Below are positions 38,660 to 47,774 of a DNA stretch of 64,000 bases, in pieces. A program made the position numbers and the translations under genes. The number at the start of each line of letters is the position of its first letter. Positions within the stretch are counted from its first letter, which is position 1. A model generated the notes under the pieces. That model was given only the letters and a program-made list of their open reading frames with translations, did no database searches and was not told where the DNA came from. Source of the stretch: Peptoniphilus sp. KCTC 25270 (GTDB taxonomy: Bacteria; Bacillota; Clostridia; Tissierellales; Peptoniphilaceae); NCBI RefSeq assembly GCF_021012875.1, contig NZ_JAJMZJ010000001.1, positions 372,001-436,000 on the forward strand, given 5' to 3'.

Positions 38660-40309
38660 TTATAAAATTGTGTTGGTTATAAAGATGATAATAACCCAAA
38701 GTAATTTTACAATTAAATCAATCACAATAAAGGAAATAGAGAACCATCCAATGTATTCGATGGATTCAAAATGAGATAATCTTTTTCGAACAGAAACAAA
38801 AGACATGATTATTGCAACGAGATAAAGAATAACACTTGCGATAATATGTGGCGTTACCGCTCCCAATAAATTTCTGCCCATTACAAAGTGGGAAGGGAAT
38901 GGGAAAAATAATATCAATAATAAAACTTGTGCAATAACCCATTGAAGCAAGCTATTTGAAACAATAGTTTGTTTTAAGTTTCTAGAATCGGTAGTATTTC
39001 TTACAATGCTATTACTAAATAGGAAAGTAAATATACCAAGTACGATTTTCAAAATAGAATAAAAAATATTTAGGGCAGTAACTCTTTGTTCAATAAAGAA
39101 AATGGGGATTACAGCAAAAATAGCTCCTATAATGAATAAGGCAATTAGACCCATTTTTTCTTTTTCAATAACCCAATGCAAGCATTTGAAATATAAACTT
39201 TCAATTTTTTCCATAAAAGAACTATGATTTAATTTATGGAAGAAACCAGAAATTTCCTTACCCTTAGAGGAAGTTTCTTTTGTAGACGCTTTTGTAGAAG
39301 AGGTAGGAATCTCCGTAGAAATAGATTGTTTTTCTACTTTTTCGTCCTCTTTCTTTGCCGCCACAGAATCTTTTTTGAATTTGCTTTTCTCTTTCTTTGT
39401 AACGACAGCATCTTTCTTCTCCTTCGCTTTCTCTTTTGACTTTTGGAAGAAAGAAGAGAAGAAAGGCGCTTTTTCCCCTTGGGTTTCCTTCGAATCTTTT
39501 GGAATCTTAGTGTTGGATTGTTGAGGAATCGAATGAGAGTCTATAGTTTCTATTTTGGAAGAATCTTTTTTCTCCAAATTTTCCTTTGGAGTTTCAGATA
39601 TTTTCTTGGCTGGAACTTCCTCTGGTTTAGAAGGTACCACTTCTTCTTCTGATTTTGTTTTAGACAGAGATTCAGAGGAGGAAGAATTTGTTTTTTCTTT
39701 TTCCTCTTTCTCTAAAATTTCATTCACCTTTTTAACCATGCCAGTATAATCGCCCGTTTCCGTTTCTAGGTTTCCAGAAATCATTTCATCATGGGCAGAA
39801 ACGGTATTGGATAGTTGGATGGTTTCTTCTTTGCTAGGTGTGGATGCTGTTTTGTTTTCCTTGGTATCAACCAATTCCCCAAAAACAGAATATTCATTGT
39901 CTTCTTCATCAATAAAATCTTTCCAGATTTGTTTGAAGCCACGTTTTTCTTTTTTGGATTTCGGTTCAATCTTAGAAGGGGTTTCTTCCAGATTGCTCTT
40001 TTCTTTTTTCTTTATGGAAAAGAAGGAGCCATTTTTCTGGGATTCGGTTTCTTCATAGGATTCAACTGTCTTTTTTACTTTCGAATCGACTTCTGATAAA
40101 TAAGTGTTCAAATCTTCCTCTTCACTATTTCCTCCTAAATGGAAAGTTTGAGTATCTTCTTTTTTAGGGGGAGTGAAAGAGGGCGTTTCAGAATCGATTT
40201 TACGGGTTTTGTTTTTATAAAGTTTTTCTACTTCGGATTGATCGGCTCCACACATATGACAAAAGTGAGCTGAATCAACGAGTTTTTCACCACATCGGTA
40301 ACAGTACAA
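38660..40309 (-). CDS. Zinc-ribbon membrane protein with long charged linker
   Basis: 549 aa, function unknown. Residues 1-22 are a zinc ribbon with C3-xx-C6 and C17-xx-C20. Residues ~25-380 are a low-complexity linker of Lys, Glu, Ser and Thr with many SKxEE-type repeats and no fold that I recognise. From about 385 there are five membrane helices, ending at the C-terminus. The ribbon is thus likely cytoplasmic and tethered by a flexible arm. Zinc-ribbon/TM proteins of this build (DUF-type) are common in Clostridia, with no settled role. Single gene, convergent with cstA. Confidence 0.8.
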   Translation of the reverse strand: MYCYRCGEKLVDSAHFCHMCGADQSEVEKLYKNKTRKIDSETPSFTPPKKEDTQTFHLGGNSEEEDLNTYLSEVDSKVKKTVESYEETESQKNGSFFSIKKKEKSNLEETPSKIEPKSKKEKRGFKQIWKDFIDEEDNEYSVFGELVDTKENKTASTPSKEETIQLSNTVSAHDEMISGNLETETGDYTGMVKKVNEILEKEEKEKTNSSSSESLSKTKSEEEVVPSKPEEVPAKKISETPKENLEKKDSSKIETIDSHSIPQQSNTKIPKDSKETQGEKAPFFSSFFQKSKEKAKEKKDAVVTKKEKSKFKKDSVAAKKEDEKVEKQSISTEIPTSSTKASTKETSSKGKEISGFFHKLNHSSFMEKIESLYFKCLHWVIEKEKMGLIALFIIGAIFAVIPIFFIEQRVTALNIFYSILKIVLGIFTFLFSNSIVRNTTDSRNLKQTIVSNSLLQWVIAQVLLLILFFPFPSHFVMGRNLLGAVTPHIIASVILYLVAIIMSFVSVRKRLSHFESIEYIGWFSISFIVIDLIVKLLWVIIIFITNTIL

Positions 40310-40402
40310 TATTTTGCCTCCTTCAAATCTATACTATTCTTATTATAACATAGGGTTTTCAAAGAGTGGGAAGGAATCTAGCATCTAATTATAAAAAAGA
40401 GC

Positions 40403-40437
40403 AAAAAAAAACTCCGGAAAAACCGGAGCATTTTTTG
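40403..40437 (-). terminator. Terminator of the Ala/Asn/Glu lipoprotein gene
   Basis: Minus strand: CTCCGG / CCGGAG stem with a five-base loop followed by nine T. It is a strong, compact intrinsic terminator. Confidence 0.88.
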
Positions 40438-40443
40438 TTAAGA

Positions 40444-40698
40444 TTACTCAGCTGTAGCTTCAGCAGCTTCAGCGTTAGCAGCAGCAGCGTTAGCTTCAGC
40501 TTCCATAGCGTTGTTAGCAGCAGCTTCAGCTTCAGTAGCGTTACCTTCAGCGTTAGCTTCTACAGCAGCGTTTTGAGCGTTGTTAGCAGCAGCTTCTGCG
40601 TTAGCAGCAGCGTTGTTAGCTTCTTCAGCGTTGCTTTGGCATGCTACCATACCTAACATTAATGTACCAATTGCTAATGCACTTGCAAATTTTTTCAT
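40444..40698 (-). CDS. Small Ala/Asn/Glu-rich lipoprotein
   Basis: 84 aa. A lipoprotein signal ends at the lipobox GMVAC, giving lipid-anchored Cys20. The mature 64 residues are almost only Ala, Asn and Glu, with no Lys, Arg, aromatic or Pro residue, in a repeating NAEAANNA-like pattern that should form one long negative alpha-helix. A strong AGGAGG precedes the ATG and a strong terminator follows, suggesting abundant expression. It resembles Lpp-type coiled-coil lipoproteins in design only; no homology is claimed. Monocistronic, between the zinc-ribbon gene and dnaX. Confidence 0.8.
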   Translation of the reverse strand: MKKFASALAIGTLMLGMVACQSNAEEANNAAANAEAAANNAQNAAVEANAEGNATEAEAAANNAMEAEANAAAANAEAAEATAE

Positions 40699-40847
40699 TT
40701 TTGTACCTCCTAAGGTTTCAATTCAATTTAGTATGTTGTTAGTATATCGGGCAAATGTGAAAGAAATGTGATTGAATTGTCAAAAAAAAACGATTATTCT
40801 ATTTCCATAGAAAATATTTGCTATAATAAGGAAGATGGAGGGATATT

Positions 40848-42467
40848 ATGCAAGCTTTGTATAGAAAATATAGACCAAAAATTTTCGATGAAATTCGCGG
40901 TCAGAGAGTGATTGTTCAGACATTAAAAAATCAAGTGAAAGAGAAAACGTACGGTCATGCCTATTTGTTTTCAGGAACTAGAGGGACGGGAAAAACCTCA
41001 GCGGCAAAAATCTTAGCCCGTGCCATCAACTGTGAGAATCCTGTAGAAGGAAATCCTTGCAATCAATGTCCTACTTGCTTAGGAATTCTAGAGGAAAGAA
41101 TTCTTGATGTAGTAGAGATGGATGCGGCGAGTAACAACAGTGTAGATGATATTCGTGAATTAAAAGACAATGCTATTTATCCTCCTTCTTTCGCAGAAAA
41201 AAAAGTATATATTATAGACGAGGTCCATATGTTGAGCAAAGGTGCTTTTAATGCTTTGTTAAAGATTTTAGAAGAGCCTCCCGCTCATGTGGTATTTATT
41301 TTGGCAACGACAGAGCCAGAAAAAATTCCTCCGACAATAACCTCTCGTACACAGAAGTTTCGTTTTCAAAGATTAAAAATGGAAGATATTGTAGCGGATT
41401 TGGAAGAAGTGTTAGAGAAGGAAGGGTTGCCTTTCGAAGAATCCGCTTTGCGTTTGATTGCCTCCCATAGTGATGGAGCCATGCGAGATGCCTTGTCGAT
41501 TTTGGATCAAACAATGGGAGTGAAGCTGGACGCTTTAACGGAGGAAGAGGTAAAAATAACCTTAGGGCTTACGGATATAGAAATTCTTCAGAGAATTTTT
41601 GACGCTTTGATCAATCGAGACGGACATTTTTTGTTGGAACTAATAGAAGGAGAATATTTACGAGGTAAAAATTTATCCTTGTTTTTAGAGACGACAATGG
41701 GATATTGTCGGGATCTTTTGGTGACAAAGACAACAGGAAAACCTCCCGTTGTATATGGAGAAAAAGAGGGGAAAGTTTTATTGGAGCAAGGGAATGAATT
41801 TTCTTCTCACCAGTTGTTTTCTTTTATTCAAATCCTATCTAAATCTTTGGGGAACTTCCGTTATTCGGAGGACAAAAAATTATTGTGTGAAGTTACCTTT
41901 CTTACTATGCTTTCTTTGGAAGAAAAGATAGGAGAATCCTATAATGATTCTGAAAAATTTTCTTTTGAAAGCCCAATAAAGGCGAACTCAGGGGAAAAAA
42001 TGGGATTGATAAAGGAAGAAGAAAAACCTTCAAAGGGGGTTGCTTCTTCTAAAGAAATGGTTTCGGAAACAAGGAAGAAGGATTCTAAGGAGATTTTGAA
42101 TAAAAATTCCAATGATGATATAATAGAAAAACCTATGAAAAAAGAATCGAATATTGCTAATTACCAAGAGTTTTGGGAACAAATGAAAAATTCGATTCGG
42201 GGTATTCGTCCGAATATATTTGCATTGTTACGGGATGCTAGTTTGGATCGAATAGAGAACGGGGTTCTTTATATTGCCTTTGAAGAGGGATATACTTTTC
42301 ATAAAGAAGCGATTATGAATCCTTCCAATAAGAAAGTTATTTTAGAGGTAGCTCAGGGAATGGACTCTACGATTGAAGAGGTAAAATCTGAGATCTCTCA
42401 AAAAAATTCACAGTTGGATCGAGTGTTAGAAGCATTTGGAGCAGAGAATATAGAAATTATTGATTAA
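40848..42467 (+). CDS. dnaX: DNA polymerase III gamma/tau subunit
   Basis: 539 aa clamp-loader ATPase. Opens with [19 protein letters not shown]. Walker A is [15 protein letters not shown] (residues ~43-57), the zinc site CENPVEG..CNQCPTC follows, Walker B is [10 protein letters not shown] (~124) and the sensor [15 protein letters not shown]. The C-terminal third is a charged linker and tau-like domain. A TATAAT box at 40822-40827 lies upstream. Heads the conserved dnaX-ybaB-recR operon. No frameshift site is obvious. Confidence 0.96.
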   Translation: MQALYRKYRPKIFDEIRGQRVIVQTLKNQVKEKTYGHAYLFSGTRGTGKTSAAKILARAINCENPVEGNPCNQCPTCLGILEERILDVVEMDAASNNSVDDIRELKDNAIYPPSFAEKKVYIIDEVHMLSKGAFNALLKILEEPPAHVVFILATTEPEKIPPTITSRTQKFRFQRLKMEDIVADLEEVLEKEGLPFEESALRLIASHSDGAMRDALSILDQTMGVKLDALTEEEVKITLGLTDIEILQRIFDALINRDGHFLLELIEGEYLRGKNLSLFLETTMGYCRDLLVTKTTGKPPVVYGEKEGKVLLEQGNEFSSHQLFSFIQILSKSLGNFRYSEDKKLLCEVTFLTMLSLEEKIGESYNDSEKFSFESPIKANSGEKMGLIKEEEKPSKGVASSKEMVSETRKKDSKEILNKNSNDDIIEKPMKKESNIANYQEFWEQMKNSIRGIRPNIFALLRDASLDRIENGVLYIAFEEGYTFHKEAIMNPSNKKVILEVAQGMDSTIEEVKSEISQKNSQLDRVLEAFGAENIEIID

Positions 42468-42484
42468 CATTTAGGAGGATGAAA

Positions 42485-42826
42485 ATGGCAAGAGGCGGAT
42501 TCCCAGGTATGGGTGGAAAAAACATGAACGGAATGATGAAGCAAATTCAAAAGCTTCAAAAAGATATGGAAACAATGCAAGCGAATTTAGATAGCCAAGA
42601 ATTTGAAGCATCTAGTGGCGGTGGAGTGGTAAAGGCCACTGTAAATGGGAAAAAAGAAATTGTTTCGATTCAAATTGATCCAGAAGTTGTGGATCCAGAA
42701 GATGTGGAAACATTGGAAGATTTATTGATTGCGGCTTTAAGAGAAGCAATGAACATTGCCGAAGAAAAAACACAGAATGAAATGGCGAAGCTTACTGGTG
42801 GAATGAATTTACCAGGAATGTTTTAA
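42485..42826 (+). CDS. ybaB: Nucleoid-associated protein YbaB/EbfC
   Basis: 113 aa DNA-binding protein that forms tweezer-shaped dimers. A Gly/Met-rich N-terminus ([19 protein letters not shown]) leads into the helix and the conserved [19 protein letters not shown] sheet. Start taken at ATG 42485, six bases after AGGAGG; the ATG at 42479 overlaps the ribosome site itself. Lies 17 bp after dnaX and 3 bp before recR. Confidence 0.95.
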   Translation: MARGGFPGMGGKNMNGMMKQIQKLQKDMETMQANLDSQEFEASSGGGVVKATVNGKKEIVSIQIDPEVVDPEDVETLEDLLIAALREAMNIAEEKTQNEMAKLTGGMNLPGMF

Positions 42827-42829
42827 TCT

Positions 42830-43438
42830 ATGAATTTGGATCAAAAACCTTTAGAGGCTCTTATCCATGAATTGTCTCGTTTGCCAGGAGTAGGAGAAAA
42901 ATCGGCTCAGCGGCTTACCTATTATTTATTGGAGAGAGAAGAAGAAGAAGTGGAAAAGCTGGCTTCTGCTATTTTAACGGCGAAGCGAGAAATCAAAGAA
43001 TGCCCTGTTTGCTGTTCTTACACGGATCAAACTCCTTGTAGTATTTGTAGCAATTCCCATCGAGATCATTCTACGATTTGTGTGGTTGAATCTCCTAGGG
43101 ATGTATTGGCTATGGAAAGAACAGGGAAGTATAACGGATTGTATCATGTGCTTCATGGAACCATTATTCCCGATAGAGGGGTTTTACCCAACCAGTTACG
43201 TATCAAAGAATTGTTAGAAAGATTAAAGTCCGACGAAATCAAAGAGGTAATATTGGCTACCAATCCTACCAAAAATGGGGATACAACGGCTTTGTATTTA
43301 GCGAAAACCTTAGAACCAATCGATGTTCGCGTTACTCGCATTGCCCAAGGAATTCCCTTTGGTGGAGATATTGAATATTACGATGAAATTACTGTGGCAA
43401 CAGCCTTAGATCATCGTACAGAATTTCGTTCGTATTAA
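42830..43438 (+). CDS. recR: Recombination protein RecR
   Basis: 202 aa partner of RecO in loading RecA at gaps. An N-terminal helix-hairpin-helix (LSRLPGVGEKSAQRL), a four-cysteine zinc finger (CPVCCSYTDQTPCSIC, residues ~57-72) and a TOPRIM domain (ICVVESPRDVLAMERTGKY) are present. RecO is encoded in the same window at 24410. Last gene of the dnaX operon, followed by a terminator. Confidence 0.97.
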   Translation: MNLDQKPLEALIHELSRLPGVGEKSAQRLTYYLLEREEEEVEKLASAILTAKREIKECPVCCSYTDQTPCSICSNSHRDHSTICVVESPRDVLAMERTGKYNGLYHVLHGTIIPDRGVLPNQLRIKELLERLKSDEIKEVILATNPTKNGDTTALYLAKTLEPIDVRVTRIAQGIPFGGDIEYYDEITVATALDHRTEFRSY

Positions 43439-43473
43439 AAAAAGAGCAAGCCGAAAAGGCTTGCTCTTTTTTT
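43437..43473. terminator. Bidirectional terminator recR / GerMN gene
   Basis: 12-bp perfect stem AAAGAGCAAGCC / GGCTTGCTCTTT with a five-base loop, A tract before and T tract after. Confidence 0.93.
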
Positions 43474-43478
43474 ATGTT

Positions 43479-44117
43479 TTATTGAATAAAGTTGTCGAAT
43501 GGTTGGGAAATATCCATATGTCCCATAAAAGTTTCAGCAGTATTTCCATCAATTAAGATTTCTACTTTTTTGATTCCATCTACAGACAATAGGGAATTTA
43601 CAATCGAACTAAGGACCACTTCTTCATCCAATGAAGATCCAGATAAATTTTCAGAAGAGAAGTCAACAGTTGCTACACCATCCTTAAAAGAGGTAGAATT
43701 TACGGTTAATTTTTCCAATCCACTAGACTCCACAGATTCTCCTTCTGGTGTTGTTGCAAGTTGATTTATAACTTTTTCAACAATTTCATTTTCATCGGCT
43801 GAAATGCTTGTCTCAATTTTCTTAAATTTTTGATCTTCTTTTCCATCTACTATGTAATCCGTAGTAGGATACGTTAAAGAAACGCTATAATCTTTTGCTT
43901 CCTCTGTTTCAGAAGTTGCGTTATTGGTTTCTTTTGCTTCGTTATTTGTTGTATTGTTTTCTTTTTCTAAGGTATTGCCGTTTTCTACTTCTACAATTTT
44001 TGCAGATTCATTTAAGGTGTTCTCTGTAGCCATATTTCCGTTTTCTTCAGGAGTGGCATTACAAGCAACCAATGTAAGAGATAAACCTGCAATCATAAAA
44101 ATACTTTTTCTTTTCAT
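43479..44117 (-). CDS. GerMN-domain lipoprotein
   Basis: 212 aa. Lipobox LVAC gives lipid-anchored Cys19. Residues ~20-80 form an Asn/Thr/Glu-rich disordered spacer, and residues ~85-205 a GerMN-like domain (EKVINQLATTPEGE, VNSTSFKDGVATVDFSSEN, SSIVNSLLSVDGIKKVEILIDG). GerMN domains occur in spore-germination GerM but also in non-spore cell-envelope proteins, and here no spore genes are seen. Probably extracellular and wall-associated; function unknown. Divergent from ftsH. Confidence 0.85.
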   Translation of the reverse strand: MKRKSIFMIAGLSLTLVACNATPEENGNMATENTLNESAKIVEVENGNTLEKENNTTNNEAKETNNATSETEEAKDYSVSLTYPTTDYIVDGKEDQKFKKIETSISADENEIVEKVINQLATTPEGESVESSGLEKLTVNSTSFKDGVATVDFSSENLSGSSLDEEVVLSSIVNSLLSVDGIKKVEILIDGNTAETFMGHMDISQPFDNFIQ

Positions 44118-44242
44118 ATAATTTCACCTTCCTTTCTTCTATAGTAACAGAAGATCGGGGTTATACAATGAAAACTATGTGAAATTGATTGAATGTTCTC
44201 GAACTAGTGTATAATTATCTTAGATAGAATAGGAGGAAAAAA

Positions 44243-46117
44243 TTGAAGAAAAAATGGAACAAACCGATGCTGTTGTATTACGGAATTGCAATTGTGTTGG
44301 TATTTTTAATATCCTTTGTAGTAATGCCACAATTTACGGACAAAAAATCTGAGATTACGACGGTTGAATACAATCAATTTTTGACCATGGTAGAAAATAA
44401 AGAAGTTTCAAAAGCCCATTTAAGGGAAAAAGCGATTTATTTCGATGTAAAAGAAGGAGAAACGGTCAAAAAATACGAAACGGCTCGTTTTCCTGACGAA
44501 GGGTTGGTAGATCGCCTTTACACCAATGGAGTGGATTTCGACCGAGTCTATCCCAATGAATTAAATCCTTTATTGCAAAGTTTGACAAGCTTTGCCTTTA
44601 TGGTTATCCTTATGGTAGTTGTAGGACAAATTTTCTTACGCTCTATGACAAAGAGCATGGGAAAAGGCGGAGTTGGACCTATGAGCTTTGGAAAGAGCAA
44701 TGCAAAAATCTATGACCAAAGCGTGGAAGGAATTACTTTTAAGAATGTTGCAGGACAAGATGAGGCGAAGGAAGCTTTAACAGAAATTGTAGACTTTTTA
44801 CATGATCCAGAGAAATATGCAAGTATTGGAGCGAAATTGCCCAAAGGGGCCCTTTTAGTAGGACCTCCGGGAACAGGAAAAACTCTTTTGGCAAAAGCCG
44901 TTGCTGGAGAGGCGAAAGTACCTTTTTTCTCGATTTCTGGTTCCGAATTTGTAGAAATGTTTGTTGGACTAGGTGCTGCAAAAGTTCGTGATTTGTTTGA
45001 ACAAGCAAAGCAGAAAGCTCCTTGTATTGTTTTCATTGACGAGATTGATACCATTGGGAAGAAAAGAGATGGGGCTGGATTGTCAGGAAATGACGAAAGG
45101 GAACAAACATTAAATCAACTTTTGGCAGAAATGGATGGATTTGAAGGACAAAGTGGCGTCGTTATCTTAGCGGCTACCAATCGTCCAGAATCTTTAGACC
45201 CTGCTTTATTGCGTCCGGGACGTTTTGACCGAAGAATTCCTGTAGAGCTTCCAGATCTAAATGGACGAGAAGCGATTTTACGTGTTCATGCAAAAGAAGT
45301 GAAGACAGAAGAGGACATCAATTACAATGCAGTAGCTCGTGCTACAGCAGGGGGAAGTGGAGCGGATTTAGCCAATATGGTAAATGAAGCAGCCCTTCGA
45401 GCCGTGCGCCAAGGAAGAGAGCGAATGAGCGAAGAAGATTTAATGGAGAGCGTGGAAGTTGTTATTGCTGGATATGAGCGTAAAAATATGGTTATCAGTC
45501 AAAGAGAAAAAGAAATGATTGCTTACCATGAAGTAGGACATGCTTTGGTTGCAGCGAAACAAATGGATTCGGCTCCGGTTCATAAAATTACAATCATTCC
45601 TCGTACAAGTGGAGCATTGGGTTATACAATGCAAATCGACGAAGAAGAAAAATTCCTTATGAGCAAGGAAGAAGCTTTCAATAAAATTGTTACTTTTACC
45701 GGCGGTCGTGCTGCAGAAGAATTGATTTTCAACACAAGAACAACTGGGGCTTCTAATGATATTGAACAGGCTACAAAAATTGCCCGTGCCATGATTACGA
45801 GATACGGGATGAGCGATGAATTTGGTTTTGTTGCCATGGAAAATGTAACCAATAAATATTTAGGAGGAGACACCTCTTTGATGGTTTCAGACCAGAGAGC
45901 TTTCGAGATTGATCAAGCCATTGCAAAAATGTTAGAAAAAGCCCAAGGAGAAAGTCATCGAATTCTACGAGAAAATATTGATGCTCTTCATGCCATTTCA
46001 AACTATTTATTGAAGAAAGAGACTATAACCGGAGAAGAATTTATGGAAATTCTTCGAAAACAAGAAGAACCTCAAATAGAAGAAAAAACAGAAGAACCAT
46101 TGGATGAAATGGAATAA
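44243..46117 (+). CDS. ftsH: ATP-dependent zinc metalloprotease FtsH
   Basis: 624 aa membrane AAA protease that degrades misfolded and short-lived membrane proteins. Two N-terminal helices (~10-28 and ~108-130) flank a small extracellular domain. Walker A GPPGTGKT is near 209 and Walker [10 protein letters not shown] near 266, with the SRH region [12 protein letters not shown]. The zinc site HEVGH is near 428. TTG start with AGGAGG seven bases upstream; a TATAAT box lies at 44210-44215. The hpt/tilS genes often upstream in Firmicutes are absent here. Terminator follows. Confidence 0.97.
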   Translation: MKKKWNKPMLLYYGIAIVLVFLISFVVMPQFTDKKSEITTVEYNQFLTMVENKEVSKAHLREKAIYFDVKEGETVKKYETARFPDEGLVDRLYTNGVDFDRVYPNELNPLLQSLTSFAFMVILMVVVGQIFLRSMTKSMGKGGVGPMSFGKSNAKIYDQSVEGITFKNVAGQDEAKEALTEIVDFLHDPEKYASIGAKLPKGALLVGPPGTGKTLLAKAVAGEAKVPFFSISGSEFVEMFVGLGAAKVRDLFEQAKQKAPCIVFIDEIDTIGKKRDGAGLSGNDEREQTLNQLLAEMDGFEGQSGVVILAATNRPESLDPALLRPGRFDRRIPVELPDLNGREAILRVHAKEVKTEEDINYNAVARATAGGSGADLANMVNEAALRAVRQGRERMSEEDLMESVEVVIAGYERKNMVISQREKEMIAYHEVGHALVAAKQMDSAPVHKITIIPRTSGALGYTMQIDEEEKFLMSKEEAFNKIVTFTGGRAAEELIFNTRTTGASNDIEQATKIARAMITRYGMSDEFGFVAMENVTNKYLGGDTSLMVSDQRAFEIDQAIAKMLEKAQGESHRILRENIDALHAISNYLLKKETITGEEFMEILRKQEEPQIEEKTEEPLDEME

Positions 46118-46122
46118 AAAAG

Positions 46123-46150
46123 TGCCCATAGGAATATGGGTATTTTTTTT
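46123..46150 (+). terminator. ftsH terminator
   Basis: 8-bp stem TGCCCATA / TATGGGTA with a GGAA loop, followed by eight T. Confidence 0.88.
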
Positions 46151-46233
46151 GGAAATATTTCTCAAGGTCTTGTCAGAAATCCTAGATTTCGATATCCTTT
46201 CTATAGGAGATAAAAAGAGAAAGAAGGATTTTT

Positions 46234-46620
46234 ATGAAATTTGGAGAAAAAATCAAGGCGTTACGTATAGAAAAGGGATGGATTCAGCAAGAATTGGCAG
46301 ATTCTGTGGGTTTGAGTGTTAGGACCATTAAAAATTATGAATTGGGAGATAGTTATCCTAAAAAAAGGGAAGTATATCGGAAATTTGCAGAGATTTTTTC
46401 TGTAGATTTGAATTATCTATTAACAGAAGATGAGGGATTGGTTCCTAGATCAAAATTTGACGAAGGGTATGAAGAATATCTTCAAATGAAACAAATTTTA
46501 GATAATGCAAAAGAAATTTTTTCTTCGAAACTGGTAAATGAAGAACAAAAAGATAGCCTTATGAAAGGGATATTGGACGCCTATTGGGAAAGCAAATCCT
46601 ACAAACGGAGTAAAAAATAA
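46234..46620 (+). CDS. XRE-family HTH regulator
   Basis: 128 aa. Residues ~1-65 form a Cro/CI helix-turn-helix (GEKIKALRIEKGWIQQELAD, LSVRTIKNYELGDSYPK). The rest is a short helical tail without a peptidase or metal-binding motif. Stop and the next start overlap (TAATG), so it is translated together with the EamA exporter and probably regulates it or itself. Target unknown. An XRE regulator fused in operon with a lone exporter is a plausible local control unit. Confidence 0.85.
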   Translation: MKFGEKIKALRIEKGWIQQELADSVGLSVRTIKNYELGDSYPKKREVYRKFAEIFSVDLNYLLTEDEGLVPRSKFDEGYEEYLQMKQILDNAKEIFSSKLVNEEQKDSLMKGILDAYWESKSYKRSKK

Positions 46621-47495
46621 TGGATAGAATAAAAAATGGAGTCTTTGATTATAGTCATGCGATTATCTCAGCTCTTGTCTTTGGATTCATGCCATTTTTC
46701 TCAATTTCTTTGTATAAATACAATATCAATCCGATTTCCCTCGTTTTTTATCGATTTATTTTGAGTTTGCCGACTCTATGGATTCTATCTCGCCGGGAAA
46801 GTTCTAACGCCTGGGAAAAAGGAGATAAGCCAAAAATTATTTTATTGTCATTGTTTTTTGGGGCTACTTCTTTGCTGTTATTCAGTTCCTATTCCCATAT
46901 TTCTTCAGGAGCCGCTACAGCATTGCATTTTAGCTATCCTGCTGTAATTGCTATTTTAGGGTTTCTTCTCTACAAAAATCGATTAACGAAAGTAGAAGGA
47001 ATTAGCGTTCTGCTTTGTACCGTGGGGGTTTTTCTTATTAACGATTTGGATTCCAATTTAAGTGGGTTCGGGGTGTTTTTGGCATTTCTCTCCGGTGTAA
47101 CCTACGCTTTTTATTCTATATTTCTTGGGAAATTTACCTTCTATGGACTGAATCACTATTTTATTTTAAGTGTTGTAAATTTTGTAGCGGCCATTCTGAT
47201 TCTTTTCTCTTCCTTTTTCTTAGAGCCCATTCTATGGGAATTTCCCCTTCCTGTTTGGATAGGATTGTTCTTATTCTCCAATGTATTGACTGTAATTGCT
47301 ACTGGATTTTATCAACTTTCTGTAAAGAAAATAGGAGCAGAAAAAACTTCTATTTTAAGTACATTTGAGCCTTTAGTGGGAGTTTTAGTAGGGCTTTTGG
47401 TGTTAAATGAAATTTTATCTGTAAAAAGTATTTTAGGGATTGTGCTCATTTTAGTCAGCAGTTTTATCATTGTATTTTTCTCTCAAAATCGATAG
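46620..47495 (+). CDS. EamA/DMT-family exporter
   Basis: 291 aa with ten predicted membrane helices in two EamA repeats. The second repeat ends with the typical AEKTSILSTFEPLVGVLVGLLVLNE near residue 240. Drug/metabolite transporters of this group mostly export amino acids or small metabolites by proton exchange; the substrate cannot be read from sequence. Translation coupled to the XRE regulator. Followed by the tRNA-Lys promoter. Confidence 0.9.
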   Translation: MDRIKNGVFDYSHAIISALVFGFMPFFSISLYKYNINPISLVFYRFILSLPTLWILSRRESSNAWEKGDKPKIILLSLFFGATSLLLFSSYSHISSGAATALHFSYPAVIAILGFLLYKNRLTKVEGISVLLCTVGVFLINDLDSNLSGFGVFLAFLSGVTYAFYSIFLGKFTFYGLNHYFILSVVNFVAAILILFSSFFLEPILWEFPLPVWIGLFLFSNVLTVIATGFYQLSVKKIGAEKTSILSTFEPLVGVLVGLLVLNEILSVKSILGIVLILVSSFIIVFFSQNR

Positions 47496-47503
47496 AATGT
47501 GAA

Positions 47504-47532
47504 TAGACAAAAGATAAGAAAAGGTGTATAAT
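47504..47532 (+). promoter_or_regulatory. tRNA-Lys promoter
   Basis: TAGACA (47504-47509), 17-bp spacer, TATAAT (47527-47532), 21 bp before the mature tRNA start. Confidence 0.8.
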
Positions 47533-47553
47533 TGTTCTTGTTGAAAAATTTAT

Positions 47554-47629
47554 GCACCTCTAGCTCAGTTGGTAGAGCAACTGACTCTTAATCAGTGGGC
47601 CCAGAGTTCGAGTCTCTGGAGGTGCACCA
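47554..47629 (+). tRNA. tRNA-Lys (CTT)
   Basis: 76-nt cloverleaf with CCA encoded. Acceptor GCACCTC / GAGGTGC, anticodon arm ACTGA-CTCTTAA-TCAGT with anticodon CTT, T arm CAGAG-TTCGAGT-CTCTG. It reads AAG codons. Confidence 0.97.
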
Positions 47630-47630
47630 A

Positions 47631-47672
47631 AAAGAACTTCAAGAAGCTTTTGCTTTTTGAAGTTCTTTTTTT
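47631..47672 (+). terminator. tRNA-Lys terminator
   Basis: 12-bp stem AAAGAACTTCAA / TTGAAGTTCTTT with T tract, beginning one base after the CCA end. Confidence 0.9.
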
Positions 47673-47774
47673 ATTCTTTTATGTAAATAAGAAAACGAAA
47701 TAAGGTAAAATTTATTTTTGATTTTTCCTTTATGCTATAATGTAAAATATATCTTAAGAAAATGAGGAAGTGAA

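Noticed and set aside
40366-40656. Ser/Val/Phe-rich 96-aa frame opposite the small lipoprotein gene
   Set aside because: A mirror of the repetitive GCA/GCT codons on the other strand; runs through the terminator.
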